Counted from the stretch's first letter, positions 11,601-22,900 are shown. The stretch is DNA of 53,500 nucleotides from Mesostigma viride (GCA_009746045.1 RPFO01002284.1:1-53500), one strand, 5' to 3'. Program-made: numbers and translations. The notes: generated from the letters alone by a model not told the origin.

Positions 11601-12300
11601 GAAGGAACATACATAATAAATATCCATATTCCTTTAGTTCAGAACGCAACTCATCATTGGACATTAATACTTCAGGTATAGGTCTTACAGGAGGATCAAC
11701 AGGTGTAGGAGGAGTAATATCTACCAAGGATAAATTTTCCAATCTATAATGACGTTCCGGTACCCAGTAAGAGCTATCTGGAAACCAAATGACCATGGTA
11801 TCATAATTAATAGTAATCTTATTATCCTGGTGCCAATCTAATCCTAGTAATACATCAGCGGTAGTGATAGGGCCTATAGTGGCCGTCAGGTTGACAGTAC
11901 GTCCTTGTATAACCATGGGAAGGGACACCGTACCCGGGGAATGACTGGTGCGACCATCAGCATAATGAACAGTGACGGGTTTGGTGTGAGGGGTAGGGAC
12001 TAGTCCTAAACGCCTAACTAGGGCCTCGCTCACAAAGGAGCTAGCCGCACCGCTATCTACCAACACAGAGACATTCAAGAGTTCATCAGCATGCAAGAAA
12101 GGGTCTACAACAGTGTGAGGGACGGTTAAACCACCATTCAAGAACATAAGAGGACGCACACGTAGTGGTAGGGAAGATTCAGCTCCTACAGAGGTTATAA
12201 AAACAGGCAGGCAAAAATTTTTATCTGGGGTACTATCTAAGGACCTGTCCAGGTTACCCCCGGCTGACAGGCCTACTGTTCCCCCTCCCCCCCCAAATCC
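8673..12300 (-). pseudogene. gypsy A Pol: protease, reverse transcriptase, RNase H and most of integrase
   Basis: One uninterrupted frame runs from the protease side to the CACTA insertion (about 1,160 codons). Visible in order: a retropepsin active site Asp-Ser-Gly at 12049-12057; reverse transcriptase with the Tyr-Leu-Asp-Asp catalytic motif at 10846-10857; an RNase H segment (Thr-Asp-Ala-Ser start, later Thr-Asp-His-Arg-Pro-Leu); the His/Cys zinc-binding integrase N-terminus; and the integrase core with its Asp, Asp, Glu triad. The protein would copy the element RNA and integrate the product. It is joined to Gag upstream through a region at 12250-12420 holding three indel differences relative to B, at least two of which shift the frame. 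Downstream the integrase tail and chromodomain lie beyond the CACTA element. This stretch keeps its frame where copy B has lost a G at the matching homopolymer. Confidence 0.95.
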
Positions 12301-14006
12301 ATAGGAACTAACCCCGAAGAAGACCCTGGCGAAAAAGCCACTGCTGGAGGGTCACGAGGGAGCGAAGAGGGTGCGGGAGCCTGATTATCATAGGGGAACC
12401 CTGGGGTCCTGCCTGCACAGCATTCAGCCTACTAGGGGTAGCTGAGGGAATGCGTCCTGAAGTAGGACGAATAGGAGCACGCTGAGGGGTACGAGGAGGG
12501 CGAGCGTCGGGATGAGGGGGAGCACCCGAAAGGAACTTGGGGCACTCACGTTTAAGATGACCTACTTCCTTACAATGATAGCATGTGATATGAGAGACAT
12601 CAAGGGCTGAAAGGTCAGTAACACAGATATCTAATTCTTCTACATAGGAGTTCTCCTCCTCAGGGGTAAGGATAATATTATTAATACGGGAACGGGTAGG
12701 AAGAGAAGGGGTGGTGAAGAAATCTGCTACACGCAAGAGATGCTGGCGCACATGCTTGAGGGGCAGATCAGTAAAACGGTAGGCAGAGAACTGGCGCTTG
12801 ACTTCACGTAATAAGGGTCTACTGAGGCCTTGGAGGAAGCGAGCACGTACTTCTGCACCCGACAAATCCCTAATTCGTACCATCTGAGCATCAAACTCTT
12901 TCATATACTCCTTAAATGATTTAGTACCCTGCTGCAAGGTACCAAAGGCTAATCTATCCTGCCAATCTGAATCAGGAGGGACTAAATGGTTCTCTAAACG
13001 CTTAAACAATTCTGCTACAGAGTTAGGGTAGGCATGAGAGGCCAAAGACTCACACTGAATGAGGTTAGCAAGCTCAGGAGTAATACAGGTTGTAAGATAG
13101 TGAGGAACTAATACAGCATCAGAAGACGCCATCTATTATGATTCTGCCACGACTCCGTGTTCTGGGTAAGCAACATAATAAAGGTGAAAAACTGTTGAGG
13201 GGTAGACTTGACATCCAGCTTGGGAAGGTTAGCAAAGAGGGGAAGAGCAGGGGGCTTAGGGGGATTAGAAGAGTCAGTTTTTCCCATAGGGCCACTATCT
13301 TCCACTGCTACATAAGCGGGATAGAAGGAAGGAAGAGGAAAAGTCTTGGGTAGGGGTCTAGAAGGGGCCACCGTTTCAGGCTGGTGCCCATAAGAGAAGG
13401 GGACAGTATATTGCTCACGAAGAGAGGAATAGGCAAAATGATCATAATTTCTATCATCTAGGGCATGGTGCTGAAATCACTATTAACTTCTAAATCAGCC
13501 ACACGGGTAGGGACCTGGGCTGCCTCATAGGCCGTCTCAGGGTAGGACCAGGAAGCAGGTGGGTAAAAGGGAACTGCACTAGGGCGCCCAGAAGGACCGA
13601 CAGGGGCAGAGGCACGACCCGTGTTAAGAGCAGGCATGGAAGGCACAGGGTGGGAAGGAGGCCTAGAAACATTGTTAGTTAGTGAGGACCTGCTGGGGGT
13701 TGAGCCAAGGTTGCAGGAGGGGCAGGGGCCTGGTTCAGGGTAAGGGAAGGGTCATCACTAAATCTGACTGCATACGTTGACGTTGTTCATAGGTAGGAGG
13801 GGTAAGTGAGGGACGACGGCGACCACCAGCAAAGGAGAAGGAGGTGAGGTACGAAGATTACCTTGAGGAGTGAGATGGTGCACCGTTTCAAGTGAGTCCC
13901 GTCGGTTACCACGATTGTTGTTATGGTTGTTATTATTATTATTATTATTACTCATAGTAGGAGTATTGGTAGGTATAGGCGACATGTTACCACCCACTGG
14001 ATCCAT
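12301..14006 (-). pseudogene. gypsy A Gag, frameshifted
   Basis: The start Met at 14006 matches copy B and is followed by an Asn-rich stretch. A Pro/Ser-rich N-terminal third precedes a capsid-like helical part. A CCHC zinc knuckle (Cys-X2-Cys-X4-His-X4-Cys) lies at 12542-12583, for binding element RNA. The frame is broken several times. Comparison with B shows missing bases at about 13850-13650, 13400, 13130 and 12400. Element D sits about 140 bp upstream of the start codon, cutting Gag from the LTR promoter. Confidence 0.9.
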
Positions 14007-14147
14007 TTTTATTTAAGTAAATGATCAGAATTCTAACTGAAAGCAACAAGGATAGAGGACAAGGCCTAATTTAAGGCAAGGAAAGAAAAGAAAAAGCTTT
14101 TAATGGCTTAAAAGAAGGAAACAATTTAAATCAATCCTTTTTAACAA

Positions 14148-14150
14148 CAG
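14148..14150. repeat. target duplication CAG, left side of element D
   Basis: CAG here and at 31998-32000. The uninterrupted sequence of copy B (about 19841-19843, inverted) has it once. Confidence 0.85.
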
Positions 14151-14181
14151 GAGGGGATTCATAGGTGTTTGCTCAATTTCA
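14151..14181 (+). repeat. left TIR of element D
   Basis: 31 bp starting GAGGGGATTCATA and continuing GTGTTTGCTCAATTTCA after one variable base. Its inverse is at 31967-31997. Confidence 0.9.
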
Positions 14182-14231
14182 CAAGTCTTCAAATGAGTAA
14201 AAAAAAAATCTTTCAGATCTGAGGGTACCTA

Positions 14232-15350
14232 AAGCTGGACTGTTGCAGGCAGCATGTAGACCATGAAAATAGACCACCCACGAAAATTGGGCTCATTCTG
14301 AGCTCAAATGGTGACATGTGACAGCATACATGTGCAGTTTTTCGTCATTTCCCCCCTTTACTTACATGAAACAAATATGAATAGTGGACAAATGAACTCA
14401 TTTCAGGCTGGATTCTTGCAGGCAGCATCTAGACCATGAAAATAGACCACCCACAAAAATTGGGCTCATTCTGAGCTCAAATGGTGACATGTGACAGCAT
14501 ACATGTGCAGTTTTTCGTCATTTTCCCCCTTTTCTTACATGAAACAAATATGAATAGTGGACAAATGAACTCATTTCAGGCTGGATTCTTGCAGGCAGCA
14601 TCTAAACCATGAAAATAGACCACCCACAAAAATTGGGCTCATTCTGAGCTCAAATGGTGACATGTGACAGCATACATGTGCAGTTTTTCGTCATTTTCCC
14701 CCTTTTCTTACATGAAACAAATATGAATAGTGGACAAATGAACTCATTTCAGGCTGGATTCTTGCAGGCAGCATCTAGACCATGAAAATAGACCACCCAC
14801 AAAAATTGGGCTCATTCTGAGCTCAAATGGTGACATGTGACAGCATACATGTGCAGTTTTTCGTCATTTTCCCCCTTTTCTGACATGAAACAAATATGAA
14901 TAGTGAACAAATGAACTCATATCAGGCTGGATTCTTGCAGGCAGCATTTATACCATGAAAATAGACCACCCACAAAAATTGGGCTCATTCTGAGCTCAAA
15001 TGGTGACATGTGACAGCATACATGTGCAGTTTTTCGTCATTTTCCCCCTTTTCTTACATGAAACAAATATGAATAGTGAACAAATGAACTCATTTCAGGC
15101 TGGATTCTTGCAAGCAGCATCTAGACCATGAAAATAGACCACCCACAAAAATTGGGCTCATTCTGAGCTCAAATGGTGACATGTGACAGCATACATGTGC
15201 AGTTTTTCGTCATTTTCACATGTATTCTTCAAAAAACAAATAGGAATCATGATCAAATGAACTCATATCAAGCTGGATTCTTGCAAGCAACATTTAGACC
15301 ATGAAACTGGACCACCTACAAAAATTGGGCTCATTCTGAGCTCAAATGGT
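14232..15350 (+). repeat. left subterminal array of a 173-bp tandem repeat in element D
   Basis: Unit starts (AAGCTGG or GGCTGG) fall at about 14233, 14406, 14579, 14752, 14925, 15098 and 15271, a strict 173-bp spacing. That gives six full units and one partial. Inner units are nearly identical and outer ones diverge. Each has a GAGCTCAAATGGTGACATG core. The same repeat lies inverted at the right end. Confidence 0.95.
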
Positions 15351-15546
15351 AAGGCATCATCCAAGGACTAGCTAGGATCTACGGGTGTCATTGGCATGGC
15401 ACAGCTCTGGGCTGACAGTTCTGACATGCACCTCTTTCTTAACAGTCCATCATGAATATACAATAAGTATGTACTAAGACATCAGCTTATGTAAGCACAT
15501 CACAGCTGTCTCACTTAATAATACTTCAGTTTCATTTAGTCAAAGC
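15351..15546. other. likely 3' untranslated region of the PHD-like gene
   Basis: It lies between the stop codon of the PHD-like gene (15547) and the end of the repeat array. No other feature is seen. Confidence 0.4.
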
Positions 15547-18151
15547 TTAACTAGTAAACCAGTCATTGCTAATGGTCCAGTCATTGGAGAAGCTTGGCCA
15601 CTGCTGCGACGGGCGGCCGGCACCATAGTTGGGGAAAGATGACAAGGATGACGGCACCCACGTGGTCCCCGGACGCCATCGTGGCATAGGCGTCGTGTTC
15701 CCAGACGCGGCCAGTGTCGCAATTGAATTGAGTGCAGCAACCGCCACAGAGACCGTGCCAGATAAGGGATCAACGGATGGGAGCCGGCGTCCGCCCACCT
15801 GTACAACACCAAGCACATCAAGGTTAGCATGCCTTAGGGCACGGTACGGAGGAAAAATCCTCCAACAAACCAAACAAACATATCCTATATACTGCTCCAA
15901 CATGAATCTATTCACAAAGGAATATTATGTTTCCAAAATAGGAAAGGACATACCTGCATGGGAAGTTGCATCTGAGCCAGCATTTGCTGCACTTGAGCCA
16001 TGGGCGCTAGTTCGGCGTCCCCGTCAATTACTCGTGGAGTCATTGTAGCGGCAGGGAGTGGGAGGCGGTAGTGTTGCTGTTGCTGCAGCAGCTGCTGCAG
16101 CTGCAGCAGCACCAGCTGTTGCGGCTGTTGCTGCGGCTGCTGCTGCTGCAACAGCTGCAGCAGCTGCTGCAGCAGTTGCTGCTGCTGCTGCTGCTGCGGC
16201 GGCGGCGGCTGCAGCACGGGCTGCTGCTGCTGCTGCGGCGGCTCCTGCTGCAATAGCTGCAGCAGCTGCTGCAGCAGTTGCTGCTGCTGCTGCGGCGGCG
16301 GCTGCAGCAGATGCTGCTGCGGCGGTGGCTGCTGCTGCTGCGACTGCTGCTGCTGCTGCTGCTGTGGCGGCGGCGGTGGCGGCGGCGGCTGCTGCTGCTG
16401 CTGCTGCTGCGGCTGCTGCTGCTGCTGGTGGAGCAGCAGTTGCCACTGCTTCTGACTTTCCAGCATCTGGCGTTGCAGCTGCTGAAGCTCCGCGTTGTGC
16501 TGCTTGTGCTGCTCCGCGAGAGTGCGGCGCAACTTCGCTACTTGCCCATCGCGGGGTGCCAGCTGCATGTCAGGTTCTTCATCCGACTCGTCCTCGCGTA
16601 CATATACCGAGGGAGGCCTCTTGCTGCTCCTGCCACTCGCCCTGGCTTCGCTGCTCGGCTTGACTGCTTGATCACCGCACTTGGGCTCTGCCTTGGGCTG
16701 GCTGTCCGCCTTCACACGCTTGGAAGAGCGTGTGGGGGCAACCTGCAGCTGCGGCTCTGGCACACTCTTGTTAGCGCGAGGTTGATAGGAAGTGACAGGT
16801 GTCTTGCGGTTTGGCATGTCCTTTACCAAGTCAAACTTGACTGCCTCAGCGCCTTTGCCAGTGTAGATCAAGCCACCAGAGATGGCCCGAAGCGCCGCCA
16901 GACCTGCGCTTGGCAGGTATTCGCACACAGCATCTAGCCGGTCGCGCAGGACGGTCAGGTTGCCAACCCTGGCGACAACGCCATCCTGTATCAAGACGGG
17001 CCGGAGGGCATGGGATTGTTGAGCCCAGGTCACGTAATATGCTGGGGGATCAGGCGTCAGCTTGACCACCCCGCTCTTGACAGCCCCCTCTATAAGGTCC
17101 TTTCTTGCGTATGGCGTGTTTGCCAGGAAGATCCCCGCCCCTCCGGAATACACATGAAAACCAAGAATTACCTTGGGAAGAGGGGTTTGCCGAGCTCTTT
17201 ATGAGAGATGGCGACGCGAATCAATTGTCCTACACGGACATCGCCAGGGGAGGGGACACCATCAGGGGAGGGAGGCCACGACAGAAACGCTGGAGCTTCC
17301 AAGGAAAGCTGGTCCCCCGACTTGAGATTTGCAGCATCAAAGCTGGCACGCCGTGCTGCACTGCTAGCGCTGGGCATGGCAGCTGCTGGGTGGCCGCCCC
17401 TGGGCTGGGCGTCGTCTGCATGTGATGCTTCGCAGGTGGGGGGAGGCGGGGAGTCGGGGGGTGGGGGCAGGGAGTCCGGTAAGTCATCATCGACCATGAC
17501 ACCCGCGCTCGACTTGTCACCACTCGATGGCACGCCCTTGCTGGCATCAGTTGAAAGCACGCCCTTGCTGGCATCAGTTGAAAGCACGCCCTTGCTGGCA
17601 TAAGTTGACGGCGCCTCCTTGCTGGCATCAATTGACGGCACCTCCTTGCTGGCATCAGTTGACGGCACCTCCTTGCTGGCATCTGATTCCGCGTCGGCAT
17701 GGGCGTCGGTAGTACGAGGAAACACTAGCTTCCTGCCGGGTGCCTGGTGATGTGCTTTCTCGAAGTCGTCAACGGCCTTGCATCCGGAATCATCCATCAA
17801 CATGCGCCGGTCTTTGTCGGTGTTTGGAAGAAACTTGTTAGCAGCGGACCCCAGGGCCGGGGGGGGAGTGCCGACCTCATGATGACCGTTCGAACCCGAA
17901 GCTTGGAGATTGGCAACTTTCACGCCACCGGGGTCACGGCATCCTGGGCACCACCACTCCTCCCCATTTTTATTCCCGTCAATTGCCTTGACGCAGATCG
18001 CGTGAGCAAATAGGTTGCAGCTTTCACCATTTCGGCCCCGACAGTTGTTGTCTGCCCCATCGGCATGGCCTAAGAGGCAAACACCCGCAGTTTGTCCATA
18101 ACACAGTCGTTCTGCCCGCAGCCTCTCTGTTTCACTCAGATACTCCGCCAT
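15547..18151 (-). CDS. PHD-like zinc finger, Ser/Asp-repeat and polyQ protein (one intron, one frameshift)
   Basis: The ATG at 18151 opens a protein of about 816 residues. Residues 17-71 hold a PHD-like finger: Cys37, Cys45, His50, Cys53, Cys68 and Cys71 with Trp-Trp just before the last pair; the first Cys pair (17, 25) has non-standard spacing. Six 9-residue repeats of the type Asp-Ala-Ser-Lys-Glu-Val-Pro-Ser-Thr follow. Then come a conserved-looking globular region (from ~300), basic Lys/Arg patches that could be nuclear signals, and a long Gln/Pro tract. A GT-AG intron of 155 nt (15799-15953) joins in phase 0 to a last exon ending at 15547. The frame breaks once near 17175, where one missing C in a short C run would explain it. 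PHD fingers read histone tails, so a nuclear chromatin role is likely. No catalytic domain is seen. Confidence 0.7.
16071..16440 (-). repeat. CAG/CTG-rich tract encoding polyQ and polyP
   Basis: Long interrupted CTG/CAG and CCG/CGG runs encode Gln with Pro and Leu inside the second exon of the PHD-like gene. The poly-Ala and poly-Leu frames in other phases are by-products of this repeat. Confidence 0.9.
17530..17690 (-). repeat. 27-bp coding minisatellite, about six units
   Basis: Units of 27 bp (TTGCTGGCATCAGTTGA on the plus strand) give the six 9-residue repeats in the PHD-like protein. Unit variation is low, so the array is recent or homogenised. Confidence 0.9.
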
Positions 18152-18357
18152 ATCCCCTACAATTTAGCGGACGACGAACTTCATCGTCGACGACGTCATA
18201 GGCTGGCACGTTCTCGTTGTGTTCGTGCGCGCATGCCCTGCAGTGTTTTCTTGGCAGACTAGTGCACGCACCTCCACCCGCGCGCGCGCAAACACGGCGG
18301 TCAGTGTGCTTTGTTCATTCAAAAATCATGGGCATTCATTGACAATCCTCGAGGTTC
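18152..18357. promoter_or_regulatory. probable 5' region of the PHD-like gene, cut by gypsy B
   Basis: About 200 bp remain upstream of the ATG before the B insertion. The rest of the original intergenic region continues at 29144. It contains an inverted CGTCGACGACG-type stretch near 18184. No promoter element is certain. Confidence 0.35.
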
Positions 18358-18362
18358 GTGCA
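18358..18362. repeat. target duplication GTGCA, left of gypsy B
   Basis: Identical GTGCA at 29139-29143. Confidence 0.95.
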
Positions 18363-18934
18363 TGTTACGTCGCGTAACAATTCGTTGTAGTTACGGACGT
18401 AAATTAGGTCCATGGCCTCGGTTGTTCCTAGGTTACGTGCAGTTCTAGTTTGGACATGATTGTCCCCGTAACAGTACTGTGGTATATTGGGTGCCTTTGG
18501 GCGCCGCGCCGCGTACTATATTAGTGGTCCTTATCCTTTTGTAGAATGTAGTGGACCGGCGTGCATCTGTGCACCTGCCTGTGTTTCTGTGGTTCTGCAG
18601 GCGAGGGCCAGGTCGGCCCGAGCCTGTTGGACCGTTGGTGACCATTTATGCACGTTCCACTCCTTGTGTGGTTACTCGGCGTGTGTTAAGTGAATTGACA
18701 CATTTAGGCTTGGGTCACGGCAGTGTAGTTGTGTTTCCTTCCTCTATTCCTGGAGTAAACGGGTTTTGGTAAATGGTTGTATGGCGTATTATAGCAACAC
18801 TTACGTTAATGCATTGAGATCAGCTCCGTCACGTTCGTCTTTCGCCAGAGGGTTAAGTAGAGGAGGCCTGACCAGTTTAGGTAGTATCAGGCCCATTAGA
18901 GGTAGAGGTGGAGGTAGATATCCGCGGCGTAACA
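18363..18934 (+). repeat. 5' LTR of gypsy element B
   Basis: 572 bp, with inverted TGTTACG/CGTAACA termini. It should hold the promoter. A TATATTA motif at about 18517 is a possible TATA box but is not kept in the A subfamily. Confidence 0.95.
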
Positions 18935-19140
18935 ATGGTTCCGGAGGAACTTCAGTAGGTAGTGAACGAGACGACTATCCCTTGCCACATACACCTTTTC
19001 AAGACCCCTTCCGCGTCCAGGAACAAGAAGTCGACACTTCCTTGATAGGTAATGGGCGGGTCGCCTTCAAGCTAGGAGCGTCGTGCTGCCCGTTTCGGGA
19101 CACGCTTTACCTAGAAGCTAGACCTGCTCACAGCGGATAA
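18781..19140 (+). CDS. gypsy B ORF0, Arg/Gly-rich small protein starting inside the LTR
   Basis: The first ATG is at 18781, within the LTR; about 51 codons are LTR sequence and the frame continues across the LTR/internal junction and the primer site into internal sequence, 119 residues in all. Residues ~20-50 are basic and Gly/Arg-rich (RGG-like), suggesting RNA binding. The rest is acidic and Pro-containing, then Cys-containing. Element A has the same frame with only a few changes, shortened by about 20 residues through a stop. Being kept open over two subfamilies supports real coding. It could instead be the N-terminal part of a longer, spliced protein. No known family is recognised. Confidence 0.5.
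   Translation: MAYYSNTYVNALRSAPSRSSFARGLSRGGLTSLGSIRPIRGRGGGRYPRRNNGSGGTSVGSERDDYPLPHTPFQDPFRVQEQEVDTSLIGNGRVAFKLGASCCPFRDTLYLEARPAHSG
18936..18950 (+). promoter_or_regulatory. candidate primer-binding site of gypsy B
   Basis: TGGTTCCGGAGGAAC begins two bases after the LTR. TGG is the expected complement of a tRNA CCA end. The same sequence follows the 5' LTR of element A. Which tRNA would match was not resolved. Confidence 0.6.
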
Positions 19141-19467
19141 ATCCTTTCGTAGTTAGCCTGTCCTTCGCCTTGTTTTCCTGCTTACGGTTGTTTCCTGCCT
19201 TAGATCGGGGAGTATTACTGTTCGGAGACGATTAGCGTCGCCGTACCTACACCTTTTTCCTTGTGCTGCTGCTTTATTAGACGGCCGCACCCGCAGAGTT
19301 ACGGGGCGCTGTGTTAGGACGAGCGCTGGGATATCCGGCCGCTGACTTAGGACGAGAGCTGGAAACTCCCGCCCTCCTTCTTCTTTCGGTGATCCAGATC
19401 GTCAAGCTAAGTCGCCTACCCCTACCTCGTCTAGCTTGACATCACAAGACACGCCAGGTGAGTTATC
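19141..19467 (+). other. gypsy B leader between ORF0 and ORF1
   Basis: About 330 bp without a supported gene. The packaging signal of the genomic RNA would be expected here, but no structure was established. Confidence 0.4.
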
Positions 19468-19860
19468 ATGAGTCAACGTCGTGTTTTTACTGCGCCTTCC
19501 CATTCATCTAGTGATAATAGTTTAGCTAAGTATTACGTGGTTATTACCCCTCAATGGTCAGCCATTTTCCTCTCTTGGTCAGATGCTAGGAAGATAGTGC
19601 AAAACCGTACATATAATGTAATTAGGTATAAGAAATTTGTTACCTTCGAGGAAGCTCAACAATTCCTTATAGACCATAGCGTATCAGATCTAGGCCTACA
19701 CGTACGTTCTACTCCTCATGGTCGCCCTCCTGTAGAAGCTCTAGATTTTGCTACCCCTCCTTCGTCTCCCCCTAAGAGGGCTGCATCCTCTTCTAGCTTA
19801 GATACTCCTCTCACCTTGGAATTCGGTTCCCTATCCATTACTGTTGTTAAAAAGGATTGA
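19468..19860 (+). CDS. gypsy B ORF1 with viroplasmin / RNase H1 N-terminal-like domain
   Basis: A 130-residue protein. Residues ~20-70 fit the short fold shared by caulimovirus viroplasmin and the RNase H1 hybrid-binding domain: a Tyr-Tyr-Val-Val start, an Ile-Phe-Leu-Ser-Trp turn, a Tyr-Lys-Lys-Phe strand, then Phe-Glu-Glu-Ala-Gln-Gln-Phe-Leu. In RNase H1 this domain binds RNA/DNA hybrids. The remainder is Pro/Ser-rich. It precedes Gag by about 90 bp in a different frame position, so it is likely a separate product or an alternative N-terminus. Element A carries the same ORF, disrupted by the copia and D insertions. A role in handling the reverse-transcription hybrid is inference. Confidence 0.7.
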   Translation: MSQRRVFTAPSHSSSDNSLAKYYVVITPQWSAIFLSWSDARKIVQNRTYNVIRYKKFVTFEEAQQFLIDHSVSDLGLHVRSTPHGRPPVEALDFATPPSSPPKRAASSSSLDTPLTLEFGSLSITVVKKD

Positions 19861-19953
19861 TTTTAATTTTGTTCCTGCTGCAGACCTTCAAGGTTTTTCC
19901 TTTTTCTTTTGTTGCTTTCTTCTTTTGATTCCTATTCCTTTACGTAATTAAAG

Positions 19954-22900
19954 ATGGATCCAGTGGGTGGAGATATGTCGCCTATACCTACCAATAATAA
20001 TAATAATAATACTACTAATAACATTAACAATAACAATACTCGTGGTAACCGACGGGACTCCTTGGAAACGGTACACCATCTCACTCCTCAAGGTATTCTG
20101 CGTACCTCACCGCCTTCTCCTGCTGCTGGTGGTCGCCGTCGTCCCTCAATTACCCCACCTACCTATGAACAACGTATTTCCCAAGTCAGATTTAGTGAGG
20201 AACCTTCTTTCGTTGTGAACCAGGCCCCTGCCCCTTCTGCAACCTTGGCTCACCCCTCCAGCAGGTCCTCACACACTAACAATGCTCCTAGGCCTCCTTC
20301 CCACCCTGTGCCTTCAATGCCTGCTATTAACACGGGTCGTACCTCGGCCCCTGTCGGCCCTTCTGGGCGCCCTAGTGCAGTCCCCTTTTTCCCACCTGCT
20401 TCCTGGTCCTACCCTGAGACGGCCTATGAGGCTGCCCAGGTTCCTACCCGTGTGGCTGATTTAGAAGTTAATAATGATTTCAGTACCATGCCCCTAGATG
20501 ATAGGAATTATGATCATTTTGCCTATTCCTCTCTTCGTGAGCAATATACTGTCCCCTTCTCCTATGGGCACCATCCGGAAACGGTGGCTCCCTCCAGACC
20601 CCTACCCAAGACTTTTCCTATCCCTTCCTTCTATCCCGCTTATGTAGCAGTGGAAGATAGTGGCCCTATGGGAAAAACTGATTCTTCTAATCCCCCTAAG
20701 CCTCCTGCTCTTCCCCTCTTTGCCAACCTTCCTAAGCTGGATGTCAAGTCTACCCCTCAACAGTTTTTCACCTTCATTATGTTGCTCACCCAGAACACAG
20801 AGTCCTGGCAGAACCACAATAGGTGGCGCCTCTCTGATGCTGTACTAGTTCCTCATTATCTTACTACCTGCATTACTCCTGAACTTGCTAACCTCATCCA
20901 GTGTGAGTCTCTTGCCTCTCATGCCTACCCAAACTCTGTAGCAGAATTGTTCAAGCGTTTAGAGAACCATTTAGTCCCTCCCGATGCAGATTGGCAGGAT
21001 AGATTATCCTTTGGCACCTTGCAGCAGGGTACCAAGTCCTTCAAAGAATATATGAAAGAGTTTGATGCTCAGATGGTACGAATTAGGGATTTGTCGGGTG
21101 CAGAAGTACGTGCTCGCTTCCTTCAGGGCCTCAGTAGACCCTTATTGCGTGAAGTCAAGCGCCAGTTCTCTGCCTACCGTTTTACTGACCTGCCCCTCAA
21201 GCATGTGCGCCAGCATCTTTTACGTGTAGCAGATTTCTTCTCCACACCTTCTCTTCCTACCCGTTCCCGTATTAATAATATATCCTTACCCCTGAGGAGG
21301 AGAACTCCTATGTAGAAGAATTAGATATCTGTGTGACTGACCTTTCAGCTCTGGATGTCTCTCATATTACCTGCTATCATTGTAAGGAAGTAGGTCATCT
21401 TAAACGTGAGTGCCCCAAGTTCCTTTCGGGTGCTCCCCCTCATCCCGACGCTCGCCCTCCTCGTACCCCTCAGCGTGCTCCTATTCGTCCCACTTCAGGA
21501 CGCATTCCTTCAGCTACCCCTAGTAGGCTGAATGCTGTGCAGACAGGATCCCCAGGGTTCCCCTATGATAATCAGGCTCCCGCACCCTCTTCAATCCCTC
21601 GTGACCCTCCAGCAGTGGCTTTTCCGCCAGGGTCTTCTTCGGGGTTCGTTCCTATGGATTTGGGGGGGAGGGGAACAGTAGGCCTGTCAGCCGGGGGTAA
21701 CCTGGACAGGTCCTTAGATAGTACCCCAGATATTAATTTTTGCTTGCCTGTTTTTATAACCTCTGTAGGAGCTGAATCATCCCTACCACTACGTGTGCGT
21801 CCTCTTATGTTCTTGAATGGTGGTTTAACCGTCCCTCACACTGTTGTAGACCCCTTCTTGCATGCTGATGAACTCTTGAATGTCTCTGTGTTGGTAGATA
21901 GCGGTGCGGCTAGCTCCTTTGTGAGCGAGGCCCTAGTTAGACGTTTAGGACTAGTCCCTACCCCTCACACCAAACCCGTTACTGTTCATTATGCTGATGG
22001 TCGCACCAGTCATTCCCCGGGTACGGTGTCCCTTCCCATGGTTATACAAGGACGTACTGTCAACCTGACGGCCACTATAGGCCCTATCACTACCGCTGAT
22101 GTATTACTAGGATTAGATTGGCACCAGGATAATAAGATTACTATTAATTATGATACCATGGTCATTTGGTTTCCAGATAGCTCTTACTGGGTACCTGAAC
22201 GTCATTATAGATTGGAAAATTTATCCTTGGTAGATATTACTCCTCCTACACCTGTTGATCCTCCTGTAAGACCTATACCTGAAGTAATAATGTCAAATGA
22301 CGAATTACGTTCTGAATTAAAGCAAAATGGATACCTATTATGTATGTTCCTTCAGTTAGAAGTACAACAGATACCTAGCACTAACAATAGTGTGGATATA
22401 GATGTAAATACAGTGGATACAATAGGAGTAGGATTTACTGAAAATGAAATAGTAAGATACATGGCTGTGATAGATTCCTCAAAAGTATTTGAAGAAAAGA
22501 CTCCTTCTTATCCTCCTCCTCGTTCTGTTTTACACCGTGTAGTTATCAAGGACGGTGCAGTTCCTACGCACTCTCCGATGTATAGAATGGGCCCTACCGA
22601 GTTAAAGGAACTAAAACAGATTTTAGTGTCATTATTAGAAGCAGGATTGATAGAGCCTAGTAACTCCCCCTACTCAGCTGGTGTCCTGTTAGTTCCTAAG
22701 CCAAATGGCAAGTTTCGCCTAGTTACTGATTATAGGAAGTTGAATGATATTACTGTGAAATCTAAATACCCTCTACCTCGTATTGACGATATATTTAATA
22801 AGGTTAAAGGTTCCACTTGTTTCACAGTACTGGATTGTGCGGATGGTTTTTGGCAGTTGCGGATAGCTCCTGAGGATTGCCATAAAACCGCCTTTGCTAC

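Noticed and set aside
16024-16663. Long poly-Ala and poly-Leu frames on both strands
   Set aside because: They are other phases of the CAG/CTG repeat in the PHD-like gene and have no independent support.
18445-18772. Small ORFs inside the gypsy LTRs (also at 28649-28976, 480-729 and 40702-41032)
   Set aside because: Overlapping frames on both strands repeated in each LTR; only the frame continuing into internal sequence (ORF0) has extra support.
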